In this document: in pieces, positions 25,160 to 33,217 of the stretch
How the letters are laid out: every line of letters begins with the position of its first letter
Numbering within the stretch: the first letter of the stretch is position 1
Origin: Bdellovibrionales bacterium
Lineage (GTDB): Bacteria; Bdellovibrionota; Bdellovibrionia; Bdellovibrionales; UBA1609
Reading direction: 5' to 3'
DNA: 39,748 nucleotides
NCBI GenBank assembly: GCA_023299885.1
Contig: JALZUS010000009.1
Span: 1 to 39,748 of the forward strand
Position numbers and translations under genes: made by a program
The notes under the pieces: generated by a model
The model's database searches: none
Seen by the model: the letters and a program-made list of their open reading frames with translations, nothing else
Told to the model about the DNA's origin: nothing

Positions 25160-25657
25160 TTATAAAATTCCAGTTAACGATACATCTTTAAAAAGAGGAG
25201 CTTTGTTTTCTGTATCTACTTTTTTACCTAGATCAAATACAGCGATAAGCTCATCGTAACTTACATTAGACTGAGGGTTGACCTTAAGAGATACAATCAT
25301 TGGCCAGTCATGCTTGATGTGCTTAAAAGTCTTTTCAAGCTTGTCGTAAGAAATTTGACCAGCACTATCATTAATATTGAATTTTTTTAATACTTTCTTA
25401 GATGTTTTAATAAGTATTGTGGCATTTCTATTGTTTGAAACAGTTAAAAAAGCAGATGGAGTTTCTTTTAATCCCTCTTTAGTTTCTTTTTGAGAGCTCT
25501 CTTGAACAAAAATTGAACTATCAAAACTTTGGACCTTATAAAAAGACACAGATAACAGGATCATTGGTATTAATGAAACCATAAGTGACAACATCGGAGC
25601 TAAATCGAGTTCTTTAACTTCTGCGCTTTTTCTTGATCTTCTTTTAAGTAAGTTCAT
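25160..25657 (-). CDS. TolR/ExbD-like subunit lacking the usual transmembrane Asp (AglQ-like position)
   Basis: This 165-residue protein has a basic N-terminus (NLLKRRSRK), a single transmembrane helix (about 20-40) and a periplasmic region ending in the YDELIAVFDLGKK pattern typical of ExbD family C-termini. The aligned motif PMLSLMVSL (residues 21-29) has Ser24 where TolR (PLLD) and ExbD (PFID) have Asp. The nearest acidic residues, Glu16 and Asp18, precede the helix. It lies 61 bases after the TolQ-like gene. It is probably a non-protonating partner in a mixed dimer; the alternative is that Asp18 has taken over. Confidence 0.8.
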   Translation of the reverse strand: MNLLKRRSRKSAEVKELDLAPMLSLMVSLIPMILLSVSFYKVQSFDSSIFVQESSQKETKEGLKETPSAFLTVSNNRNATILIKTSKKVLKKFNINDSAGQISYDKLEKTFKHIKHDWPMIVSLKVNPQSNVSYDELIAVFDLGKKVDTENKAPLFKDVSLTGIL

Positions 25658-25718
25658 TTTATTTCTCCTATATAAACTTTATCTACTTTTTAAACTGGTA
25701 TTTTTTAATTATTATGAC

Positions 25719-26357
25719 TTAAGAGAACACTCTTGCTTTTAATATATCAATAACAACAGAGGCTTGGTGTTGAGCTTGATCGACAAGATTGTTAAACCTA
25801 GAGTTCAGGTATGAAAACATTAGTAATATTGGGATGGCACAAGCTAAGCCCATGGCTGTAGTACTCATCGCCATAGAGATACCGTTTGATAAAGCCACTT
25901 GCTTAGCTTCAGCAGAAACAGTAGCTAATGCAGAGAAAGAGTAAATAAGGCCAACAATTGTACCTAATAGACCTACAAGAGTAGATACGTTAGCTAACAT
26001 TGGTAAGTAATCCATACGCTTAAATAATTCTGGCTCCATTTCACCTAAAGTTAATTCAACAGCATGGTACATAGACGCTTCGTCTCTATCAGCTCTTTCT
26101 AAAACAGCTTTTACAGCTTGAGCCGCAGGCATTTCTTTATTAGCGTCACAAAAAGTAATTGCTTTACCAATTTCATCTTTATAAACATATTCTTTAATTT
26201 TGCTTATAAACTGACCTGCATCTAACTTGTTCTTCATAAATAGTGACTTATATTTTTCAATAATAATTATGATAGCTACAATTCCAATTACTGAAATAAA
26301 TAGGCCTGGTAAACCACTTGATTTTAAGGCTGTAGTTATAGTTATTAATAGATCCAT
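25719..26357 (-). CDS. MotA/TolQ/ExbB-family proton channel subunit (AglR-like)
   Basis: This 212-residue inner-membrane protein has three helices in the TolQ/ExbB arrangement (about 15-33, 120-142 and 165-184). The family signature spans helix 2 (TLVGLLGTIVGLIYSF) and helix 3 (SNGISMAMSTTAMGLACAIP), with a cytoplasmic loop of about 85 residues between helices 1 and 2. It would form the pentameric ion channel with the two downstream TolR-like subunits. AAAGGAG lies before the ATG and a 19-base palindrome lies just upstream of it, so this is the first gene of the cluster. Confidence 0.9.
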   Translation of the reverse strand: MDLLITITTALKSSGLPGLFISVIGIVAIIIIIEKYKSLFMKNKLDAGQFISKIKEYVYKDEIGKAITFCDANKEMPAAQAVKAVLERADRDEASMYHAVELTLGEMEPELFKRMDYLPMLANVSTLVGLLGTIVGLIYSFSALATVSAEAKQVALSNGISMAMSTTAMGLACAIPILLMFSYLNSRFNNLVDQAQHQASVVIDILKARVFS

Positions 26358-26374
26358 GTTTTGCTCCTTTGTTT

Positions 26375-26393
26375 TTTAAGCATAATGCTTAAA
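26375..26393. promoter_or_regulatory. 19-bp perfect palindrome in the leader of the motor cluster
   Basis: TTTAAGCAT-A-ATGCTTAAA is a perfect inverted repeat with one central base, about 17 bases upstream of the AglR-like ATG and directly before its AAAGGAG. It could be an operator for a dimeric repressor or an mRNA hairpin near the ribosome-binding site. The remaining 26394-26524 part of the divergent gap shows no promoter I can defend for the minus strand. Confidence 0.5.
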
Positions 26394-26524
26394 TGTCTAT
26401 GGCACGCTCTAAGTGCATACCTCTATAAGAGCAAAGCTTGGACCAAGTAAAACCATGCTGTATGCAAAACAATCAAGGTTTAAGCCTGTTAAGAAAAAAC
26501 AGAGGCTGACTAGTTCCCTAGTAG

Positions 26525-26553
26525 TTGACGTAAATGGTCACTTTTGTTCATAT
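26525..26553 (+). promoter_or_regulatory. Candidate promoter for rpiB-glyA, possibly leaderless
   Basis: TTGACG (26525-26530, five of six consensus positions) is followed after 17 bases by TCATAT (26548-26553, three of six). The rpiB ATG is at 26559 and has no Shine-Dalgarno, so transcription from this promoter would begin at the start codon. Confidence 0.4.
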
Positions 26554-26558
26554 GAATT

Positions 26559-26990
26559 ATGAAAAAAATTCTAATTGCTTCAGACCATGCTGGATTTGAT
26601 TACAAACAATTAATAGTCCGTAAAAAAGAAGGACTATATATAGACATGGGCCCAGACTCAGACAACAGAGTCGACTATTCTGATTATGCAATAAACCTTT
26701 GCGAAAATGTTGCTACTGATCAGCTTGGTATTTTAATTTGCGGATCAGGCCAAGGCATGGCAATGGCCGCCAACAAGTATAAACATATAAGGGCTGCTCT
26801 CTGCCCTACAATCGATCATGCTAAAATGGCGCGTGCTCATAACAACGCTAATGTTTTGTGTATTGGAAGTCGCATGAACACTCTAGAGGAAGCTCTTGAA
26901 ATTATTGAAGTATTTAAAACTACAAAATTTGAAGGTGGAAGACATCTCGAACGAATTAACAAATTTTCTACCAGCACTGGAGACCTTTAA
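26559..26990 (+). CDS. rpiB: Ribose-5-phosphate isomerase B
   Basis: This 143-residue cytoplasmic enzyme interconverts ribose 5-phosphate and ribulose 5-phosphate. It starts [12 protein letters not shown] (Asp9, His10), has the catalytic cysteine loop [16 protein letters not shown] (Cys61) and [15 protein letters not shown] near residue 91, all typical of RpiB/LacAB. It overlaps glyA by one base (TAATG), an arrangement widespread in bacteria. No ribosome-binding site precedes the ATG. Confidence 0.95.
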   Translation: MKKILIASDHAGFDYKQLIVRKKEGLYIDMGPDSDNRVDYSDYAINLCENVATDQLGILICGSGQGMAMAANKYKHIRAALCPTIDHAKMARAHNNANVLCIGSRMNTLEEALEIIEVFKTTKFEGGRHLERINKFSTSTGDL

Positions 26991-28243
26991 TGAACATCCA
27001 TAACATAACCACGGAAAAAATTGCTTCCACTGACCCTGAAATCTCTGAAATACTTAATAAAGAATACATTAGACAAATAGATGGCTTAGAAATGATAGCT
27101 TCAGAAAACTACGCATCAGAAGCTGTTATGGCGGCGCAAGGCACAGTCCTTACTAATAAGTATGCAGAAGGTTACCCTGGAAAAAGGTATTATGGTGGTT
27201 GTGAAGAAGTTGATAAAGCCGAAACTATAGCCATCAACAGAGCTCTTAAAATTTTTGGAGCTGACCATGCAAATGTACAGCCTCACTCAGGCTCACAAGC
27301 TAATATGGCTGTTTATTTGGCTGCATTAAAACCTGGAGAAAAAGTTTTAGGCATGGATTTATCTCACGGTGGGCACCTTACACATGGTTCACCTGTAAAC
27401 TTTAGCGGCCTACTATTTAATGCCTGCCACTACGGCCTCAACAAAGACACTGGGCTTATCGATTATAACCAAATAGAAGATATAGCTACCAAAGAAAAGC
27501 CTAAGCTTATAATTGCGGGATACAGCGCTTACCCTCGACTATTAGACTTTAAAGCCTTTAAATTAATTGCTGATAAAGTTGGCGCAAAACTATTAGTTGA
27601 TATGGCACATTTTGCAGGACTGGTAGCATCAGGGCACCATGACTCCCCTGTGCCTTATGCTGATTACATTACTTCAACGACCCACAAAACCTTAAGAGGG
27701 CCAAGAGGCGGAATAATTTTATGTAAAGAAGAGTATGCTAAAAAAGTAAACTCGAGGATATTCCCAGGTATCCAAGGAGGGCCTCTGGAGCATGTCATTG
27801 CCGCTAAAGCTGTAGCTTTTGGCGAGTGCTTAAAACCCGACTTTAAAACTTATATAGGCCAAGTGATTATTAATGCAAAAACTTTAGGAGAGACACTTCT
27901 TTCTGATGGCTTTAAGCTGGTAACTGGTGGGACAGATAACCATCTTTTACTTATAGACTTATCTGAAAGAGAGATTACTGGAAAAGAAGCTGAGGAAGCT
28001 CTGGGAAAAGCTGGTATCACAGTAAATAAAAATACTGTGCCTAATGAAAAGCGAAGTCCATTTGTAACAAGCGGCGTCCGTATTGGCTCGCCAGCACTTA
28101 CCTCAAGAGGCATGAAAGAAGCAGAAATGATAAGGATTGCGCACTGGATTGCTGAAGCTATTAACAATTATAAGGATGAGGCATTATTAGCCCGCATAAA
28201 GTCTGATGTAAAAAACCTTACAAAAGACTTCCCTATTTACTAA
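26990..28243 (+). CDS. glyA: Serine hydroxymethyltransferase
   Basis: This 417-residue PLP enzyme converts serine and tetrahydrofolate to glycine and methylene-tetrahydrofolate. Diagnostic stretches are [11 protein letters not shown] (residues 33-43), [19 protein letters not shown]-type [12 protein letters not shown] (122-133) and the PLP lysine Lys233 in [13 protein letters not shown]. Full length for the family. Translation is coupled to rpiB through the TAATG overlap; the next gene begins 12 bases after the stop. Confidence 0.97.
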   Translation: MNIHNITTEKIASTDPEISEILNKEYIRQIDGLEMIASENYASEAVMAAQGTVLTNKYAEGYPGKRYYGGCEEVDKAETIAINRALKIFGADHANVQPHSGSQANMAVYLAALKPGEKVLGMDLSHGGHLTHGSPVNFSGLLFNACHYGLNKDTGLIDYNQIEDIATKEKPKLIIAGYSAYPRLLDFKAFKLIADKVGAKLLVDMAHFAGLVASGHHDSPVPYADYITSTTHKTLRGPRGGIILCKEEYAKKVNSRIFPGIQGGPLEHVIAAKAVAFGECLKPDFKTYIGQVIINAKTLGETLLSDGFKLVTGGTDNHLLLIDLSEREITGKEAEEALGKAGITVNKNTVPNEKRSPFVTSGVRIGSPALTSRGMKEAEMIRIAHWIAEAINNYKDEALLARIKSDVKNLTKDFPIY

Positions 28244-28255
28244 GAGTTTCATAGA

Positions 28256-28792
28256 ATGGTTTATATGCGCATACTTACTCTTCTTACTGCTTTTTTTATT
28301 TCTGCATGTAGCACTTTTGTTGGTCCAGGCTATCGTGGAACAAGCCATAACATAGGCACAACTAAACCAATTGTTATTAACAGGTCTGATTATAAACCTT
28401 TGCCTAGCGACTCATTACTTCTTGCTTGGCCTGTTGGCCAAGTTTCAATTACAAGTAAATTTAGAACAAGAAAACGTCCTAACCATAAAGGACTAGATTT
28501 AGATGGCGAAATGAATGACCCTTTATATGCTGCTGAATCTGGAACTGTTATCTTCTCTGGATGGCAAAGAGGCTTTGGAAGAGTTGTTAAAATTAAACAT
28601 CGCCAGACTCAAGCTATTACTTTATATGCTCATATGAATAAAATCCTTGTTAAAAAAGGACAGCAAGTAAAAAAACGTCAAAAGATAGGTAAGATGGGCC
28701 GCACTGGTCGTGCTACCGGTACACATCTTCATTTTGAAGTTATACATGACGGCAATCATATAAACCCTGAGTTTTACTTACCTTTACAATAA
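28256..28792 (+). CDS. M23 (LytM-type) peptidase lipoprotein
   Basis: This 178-residue protein has a lipoprotein signal with lipobox ISAC (Cys18); an in-frame ATG at 28265 gives a start three residues shorter that is equally possible. The C-terminal domain has the full zinc-peptidase set: His77 and Asp81 (HKGLD), His126 (YAHM), and His157 and His159 (THLHFE). M23 enzymes cut peptidoglycan cross-bridges, so this is an outer-membrane-anchored endopeptidase or NlpD-like factor. It follows glyA closely, which probably reflects transcription only. Confidence 0.88.
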   Translation: MVYMRILTLLTAFFISACSTFVGPGYRGTSHNIGTTKPIVINRSDYKPLPSDSLLLAWPVGQVSITSKFRTRKRPNHKGLDLDGEMNDPLYAAESGTVIFSGWQRGFGRVVKIKHRQTQAITLYAHMNKILVKKGQQVKKRQKIGKMGRTGRATGTHLHFEVIHDGNHINPEFYLPLQ

Positions 28793-28809
28793 TTATTGAT
28801 CTCAATATG

Positions 28810-28825
28810 AGACATTTTACTGTCT
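28810..28825 (+). repeat. Small perfect hairpin followed by GGCACC
   Basis: AGACA-TTTTAC-TGTCT is directly followed by GGCACC, in the 159-base gap between the two M23 genes. Without a T tract it is a poor terminator. Hairpin plus GGCACC recalls short palindromic repeats dispersed in many genomes; no second copy lies in this window. Confidence 0.4.
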
Positions 28826-28951
28826 GGCACCCCACTTGCTCTACTTATAAGTATGATGAAGTGGATAAAAAAGAAAACAGTTATAAAAAGCAAGATCAAC
28901 TCTTTAAAGGCCAATAGCTTTGAGCTGGGCATACTTAAAGGATCTTTTAGG

Positions 28952-30472
28952 ATGACAAAAATGGTCACTTTAAAAGAAATCAACAGCTTATTAAAAACAG
29001 GCCTAGTCTGTTTGTTTGTTATTTCATGTGGGCAACCAAGTGGAATACAAAAAAATGGTGATGACTATTTTCGATCAGAAAAGACAGTATTTACAGCTGA
29101 AGGTAAACTTCCTAAAACAATCACTGAAGACTCTCGAGTTATCCCCGTTCAAGATAAAGGCTTAGAAGAAGCCATTAAGGTAGAACCAATTTCTCAAGAA
29201 AGAATTAACTTTATTGAAGGAGTTAAAGATAACCTAGACAGCGACTTAACTCCTACAGAAGATGAGGTTTCTGGCCAACAGTCTGAGTGGGTAAAAAATA
29301 ATGTTATTGGGCTTCATAAAAAAATACAAAAATCACTTTACCTTATCAAAAATGATGAGCTTTCTTTAACTATCCAAACAAAGGATAATAAAGATATTTT
29401 TGTAACTGCATATGTTGACTATAACCTCTCTTATGAAGACTCGTCTGTCTATGAAAGCAGAAATGCCTTTTGGTTAAATAACCGACAAACTTTAACATCA
29501 ATTACATGTATGGATGAGGACTGTAGCGAGAGCTCTGTTGTTTTACTCGATAAAGAAACTGGCAAAAAGTTTGCTACACTTTATTCTGGAGCAGAAAGCT
29601 ACAACACTCTAACTAAAGATCAGCCTTCTGAAACTCAGGTAGACTTTATTGATATCATAACTAAAAAAGATGTGATTACTATTGAAAGAGCACAAAAAAG
29701 TATCCCAAAACTAGAGACGACCACTGAAGATGTTGAGATTGAAGAAAAAGAAGCTCTGTCGCCATTGGCACCTTTGCCGACAATAAAGCCTTCGCAGGAT
29801 GTGACATCAGAAGAAGACGCGCCTAAAGTTACTCATGAAGATACAAATGATGTTATTTCTGACGATGCTTTTAAAGAAATAACTAAGCAAGCTCCAAAAG
29901 AGCCTAAGAATTTAACAAATAATTTTATTTGGCCTATTGATGCTTCGCCAATCAAAACTAATAGCCCATTTGGCTTTAGAAAACTTTCTATTATTAAAAA
30001 CGGAAAACCTGTTCTTATTGATGATAATCATAAAGGCATGGATTTCGCTTACCCTCGCGGCACCCCTGTTATATCTATTGGCCATGGTATTGTTGAAAGT
30101 TCTAACAGCAAGCTTAAGGGCTTTGGCAATCAAGTTACAGTTAAATATATAGATAGCATTAATCCAAAAATAATCTACTTTGCTGTCTACGCACACTTAA
30201 AAGAACTTTCTTCTTTAAAAAAAGGGGATGAAGTAAAAATGGGTCAAAAAATTGGTGAAGTTGGTAACTCTGGGTTAAACAAAGAAAGTGCAGATAAAGG
30301 AAACCACCTACACCTGACTGTTTATAAGGATAAACTTAGCTCTAAGAGTAAAATTAACCCCATGGAAATACTTAACTATAGGTCAGATCTTGTCTGCTCT
30401 TCTTCGCAACATAAATCTAAGTGCGACAGCTACCACGATAATCATGACCATGATCATGACCTTAGCTCGTAG
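28952..30472 (+). CDS. M23 peptidase-family lipoprotein with His/Asp-rich tail
   Basis: I start at ATG 28952 (506 residues): AAAGGA lies nine bases upstream and a lipoprotein signal (LFVISC, Cys26) follows; the frame is open to ATG 28853, but that extension would bury the signal. Residues 40-310 form an acidic, Glu/Thr/Pro-rich region of unknown role. The C-terminal M23 domain (NFIWPIDASPIKTNSPFGFR onward) has HKGMD, YAHL and GNHLHLTVY, so all zinc ligands are there. The final residues HDNHDHDHD could bind metal. It is a likely envelope peptidoglycan hydrolase, the second in tandem. Confidence 0.85.
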   Translation: MTKMVTLKEINSLLKTGLVCLFVISCGQPSGIQKNGDDYFRSEKTVFTAEGKLPKTITEDSRVIPVQDKGLEEAIKVEPISQERINFIEGVKDNLDSDLTPTEDEVSGQQSEWVKNNVIGLHKKIQKSLYLIKNDELSLTIQTKDNKDIFVTAYVDYNLSYEDSSVYESRNAFWLNNRQTLTSITCMDEDCSESSVVLLDKETGKKFATLYSGAESYNTLTKDQPSETQVDFIDIITKKDVITIERAQKSIPKLETTTEDVEIEEKEALSPLAPLPTIKPSQDVTSEEDAPKVTHEDTNDVISDDAFKEITKQAPKEPKNLTNNFIWPIDASPIKTNSPFGFRKLSIIKNGKPVLIDDNHKGMDFAYPRGTPVISIGHGIVESSNSKLKGFGNQVTVKYIDSINPKIIYFAVYAHLKELSSLKKGDEVKMGQKIGEVGNSGLNKESADKGNHLHLTVYKDKLSSKSKINPMEILNYRSDLVCSSSQHKSKCDSYHDNHDHDHDLSS

Positions 30473-30487
30473 CATTTACCCTAACAC

Positions 30488-30520
30488 ATGGCTTTAGTCT
30501 AAGCGCTCTAGCCAAGCCAT
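30488..30520 (+). other. Inverted repeat between the M23 gene and dodecin
   Basis: ATGGCTT pairs with AAGCCAT around a 19-base interior that can pair further. There is no T tract, so termination is uncertain; it could instead fold in the dodecin leader. Confidence 0.35.
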
Positions 30521-30565
30521 CACTTATCTACAATAATAATTCTTCAACAAACAAGGAGAATCATT

Positions 30566-30769
30566 ATGTCTATCGTAAAAGTAATTGAAATCTTAGCTGA
30601 CTCACCAAACTCTTGGGAAGAAGCTACTAAAAATGCTGTATCTACAGCTTCTAAAACCGTCAAAAACATCAAATCAGTATGGGTTAAAGACCAATCTGCA
30701 GTAGTTAAGGACGGAGCTGTTACAGGCTTTAGAGTTACTTTAAAAGTTTCATTCTTAGTTAATAATTAA
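30566..30769 (+). CDS. Dodecin (flavin-binding)
   Basis: This 67-residue protein has the dodecin pattern: VKVIEILADSPNSWEEATKNAV, the flavin-stacking Trp39 with Gln43 in VWVKDQSA, and a C-terminal VTGFRVTLKVSF. Dodecins form hollow 12-mers that store or buffer flavins in the cytoplasm. AAGGAG precedes the ATG at good distance, and a GC-rich hairpin follows, so it is probably a monocistronic gene. Confidence 0.93.
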   Translation: MSIVKVIEILADSPNSWEEATKNAVSTASKTVKNIKSVWVKDQSAVVKDGAVTGFRVTLKVSFLVNN

Positions 30770-30777
30770 GACTTTAT

Positions 30778-30802
30778 AGGCCCGCAAACTGATAGCGGGC
30801 CT
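30778..30802 (+). terminator. Probable terminator after dodecin
   Basis: AGGCCCGC and GCGGGCCT form a perfect eight-base GC-rich stem with a nine-base loop, eight bases after the dodecin stop. The following T content is low, which lowers certainty. Confidence 0.6.
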
Positions 30803-30899
30803 AGTGCCATTTATAGACCATAATAATCATCTATTTGTAAACTCTTCCCTAACCATAAGCCAATTTGACTTTTTTTTTGAGAATGCTAAACCCCTCTTG

Positions 30900-31583
30900 A
30901 TGAAAGAAAACTTCTCCTTTTTATTATTTTGCTTTACGAGCCTATTTACCATTGTAAACCCAATGGGAACTGTACCTATTTTTAATGGGCTTTTTGATGA
31001 GCTCGACAAGCCTCATAAACTATATATTGCTAAACGTGTCTCTATTATTTCATGCATTGCAATGATAGGTTTTGCATTAGCTGGTAAATTTCTTTTTGCT
31101 TTTTTTAGTATTTCTATCGATGGCTTAAAAGTTGTAAGTGGTATTTTACTTTTTGTTGTGGGCTACGACATGTTACAAGCTCAAAAGGCGAGGACAAAAA
31201 AACTCACTGAAAACGAAAAGGAGCAAATTGATGAAATGGCCATCACTCCTTTGGCTATACCCTTAGTTTGTGGGCCTGGAGCCATTTCAGTAAGTATTTT
31301 ACTTTTTCAACAAAGCCATACAGAAATAAAAAAAGCCCTATTACTTTTATCTATAGTGTTAGTATCAATCACAACTTTTATATTTTTAGCTGCTGGCCAA
31401 AAAATACAAAAGTTTATGGGCCCTAGTGCTAATAAGGTTTTTACTAGAATTATGGGCCTAATAATTATGATGATTGCTGTTGAGTTTTTCTTTGCAGGAC
31501 TTAAGCCTTATATTCACCAATTAATGGATCCTGAAACTTCTGGACAACTTATTAAAGTACCAAGTTTTTTATCGCAAAATTAA
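30900..31583 (+). CDS. MarC-family integral membrane protein
   Basis: From ATG 30900 the protein has 227 residues and starts in the usual MarC way (FLLFCFTSLFTIVNPMGTVPIF, given from residue 6). It has about six transmembrane helices, the ITPLAIPLVCGPGAIS motif in the second half and a last helix GLIIMMIAVEFFFAGL. A GTG at 30804 is in frame but directly adjoins the dodecin hairpin and would add 32 residues not typical of the family. MarC proteins have no settled function; the old link to multiple antibiotic resistance has not held up. No clear ribosome-binding site. Confidence 0.87.
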   Translation: MKENFSFLLFCFTSLFTIVNPMGTVPIFNGLFDELDKPHKLYIAKRVSIISCIAMIGFALAGKFLFAFFSISIDGLKVVSGILLFVVGYDMLQAQKARTKKLTENEKEQIDEMAITPLAIPLVCGPGAISVSILLFQQSHTEIKKALLLLSIVLVSITTFIFLAAGQKIQKFMGPSANKVFTRIMGLIIMMIAVEFFFAGLKPYIHQLMDPETSGQLIKVPSFLSQN

Positions 31584-32054
31584 CTAACTTGGGTAAGGCA
31601 GTGGCGCTCTTGCCTCTTTGATAGCTACGGTTAATCGAGAAACGCATAATAAATTACCTTTATCGTCAGTTATCTGCGTTTCCCATACCTGTATACCTTT
31701 ACCAGCCCTTATTGGAGTTGCCACACCTATCGCATATCCTTTTGTTGCTGAGGTCAGGTGGTTAGCATTAATCTCTATACCTATTGCTACTTTATTTTTA
31801 CCTGCGTTCAAAGAAGCACCTATGCTTCCTAAAGTTTCTGCCAACACACATGAAGCTCCACCATGAAGTAGTCCCATAGGCTGCACTGTGCGCTCATCAA
31901 TAGGCATTCTAGCCACCATTTTTTGACCACTAACTTCAATAAATTCTATGCCTAAATGTTTTATCATTTGAGGGTGAAGGCTTTTATTATATTTAGTCGC
32001 TAATTCTTTAGACGCTTTTTTTTCTAACTCTGACTGTTGTGAAAACTTACTCAT
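31584..32054 (-). CDS. Hotdog-fold thioesterase (PaaI/YdiI-like)
   Basis: This 156-residue protein has the PaaI-type active-site pattern QPMGLLHGGASCVLAETLG (His64, Gly65, Gly66, catalytic Glu73) and the later strand IGIEINANHLTSATKG. The helix is similar to YdiI/MenI-type acyl-CoA hydrolases acting on aryl- or acyl-CoA. The substrate cannot be predicted. It converges directly with the MarC gene, the stops adjoining with no bases between them. Confidence 0.88.
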   Translation of the reverse strand: MSKFSQQSELEKKASKELATKYNKSLHPQMIKHLGIEFIEVSGQKMVARMPIDERTVQPMGLLHGGASCVLAETLGSIGASLNAGKNKVAIGIEINANHLTSATKGYAIGVATPIRAGKGIQVWETQITDDKGNLLCVSRLTVAIKEARAPLPYPS

Positions 32055-32207
32055 CCTTTAAAAATAGTTAATTTTAGCTTAGTTTCAAGAATTTTGTCTC
32101 ATTATGAGAAAAAACTAGAGTCTTAGCAAATATTATGTAACACAAATATAAAGTTAGGAGGTCATAATTCCGATGCAATATATAGAGAACTTTAAAGGAA
32201 TAAATGT

Positions 32208-33209
32208 ATGAAATTATTAACAGTTTTAATATTAGTGCCACTCGCATTACCAAGTGCAGTCTTCGCTAAAGCCACTGAGGCACAAGTCACTTGCAATAAA
32301 AAAATAGATAGAGTTATTGCTGACTCAAGAATAGCTATTCAATCTAAGCTATTTAACCATGAAGCTCTAAAAGTACAGCTACAAGAAAAATCAGAACTCA
32401 TTAGTGATAATAATAGCGATACCGCTACAAACGAAAAAATAGAGCGCTTAATATTTGAAATAGAAGAACTTGAAGGTGGTCTTAAACTTATTGAAAATAC
32501 AAGAAGCTCATATAAACAAAAAGTAAATTTTAATGTAACTAATAACAAAAATTTAGATAACAGCATTGAGTTAGCTAAAAGCATTAATAAAGTCTACCAC
32601 CTTTTAAACCTTCAACAGATTAACCTTGCTGGCAACAGATCTACAGTAGCGCATTTAGTCCAGTGCGAAGGCTTTAAAGAGATAGCGGCAAAAAACAAAA
32701 AGATATCAGAACAAAAGTTAGATCTATCAAAAATAGCAACCTGTAATGAAGCTCTAGAAGCTTATCTTTCAAAGTCTTCAGCTTTACTCAATAGCTCACT
32801 ACATTATACAAATGGAGCTACACTAAACAATCAGCTTGAGGGGTTTCAAAGTCTTGATAAAATTAATAAAGAGAAAAAAAATAACGGAGACTTTGCTGTT
32901 ACCAGTGATGGTTTAAACAAACTACTCTTTTTAATTACAGACAATATCAATCTTGCTAAAATTAAGAGTGCTGAAGAAGCTTATGAAAAAAGAAGGCTTC
33001 TAGATACAAGATATAAAAACATAAGAACACTGCATCAGCATATAACTAACCTTGAAGAAGTAGTTCTTCAAGATACAAAAAACAACCTAGCATCTCCTCA
33101 ACCTTACTTTTTAAAAGCTAAGCAACTTTGCGAAAAAAAGTCGGCCTCTAATAATCAACCTTCAAAAAGAGCTCGTAAAAAACCTAGAAAAACGAAAGCT
33201 AATAGGTAG
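32208..33209 (+). CDS. Exported coiled-coil protein of unknown function
   Basis: This 333-residue protein has a signal peptide (about 1-20, ending AVFA) and long helical, charged segments with heptad character (near 60-105 and 255-290). Four cysteines lie in the mature part, and the tail is strongly basic (KRARKKPRKTKANR). AAAGGA precedes the ATG. The next gene starts nine bases after the stop, so both probably act in the same place. No family recognised. The 153 bases before it, shared with the divergent thioesterase gene, contain AT-rich sequence but no convincing promoter. Confidence 0.7.
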   Translation: MKLLTVLILVPLALPSAVFAKATEAQVTCNKKIDRVIADSRIAIQSKLFNHEALKVQLQEKSELISDNNSDTATNEKIERLIFEIEELEGGLKLIENTRSSYKQKVNFNVTNNKNLDNSIELAKSINKVYHLLNLQQINLAGNRSTVAHLVQCEGFKEIAAKNKKISEQKLDLSKIATCNEALEAYLSKSSALLNSSLHYTNGATLNNQLEGFQSLDKINKEKKNNGDFAVTSDGLNKLLFLITDNINLAKIKSAEEAYEKRRLLDTRYKNIRTLHQHITNLEEVVLQDTKNNLASPQPYFLKAKQLCEKKSASNNQPSKRARKKPRKTKANR

Positions 33210-33217
33210 GATACAAT

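Noticed and set aside
25719-26357. Assignment of the TolQ-like gene and its partners to TonB-ExbB-ExbD or Tol-Pal
   Set aside because: No tonB, tolA, tolB or pal is nearby, there are two TolR-like genes, and an AgmX/PglI-domain protein is in the same cluster, which fits Agl-Glt better.
28853-28951. ATG 28853 as start of the second M23 lipoprotein
   Set aside because: It would place 33 charged residues before the lipoprotein signal; AAAGGA before ATG 28952 supports the later start.
30804-30899. GTG 30804 as start of the MarC-family gene
   Set aside because: It directly adjoins the dodecin terminator hairpin, has no ribosome-binding site and gives a 32-residue extension foreign to the family.
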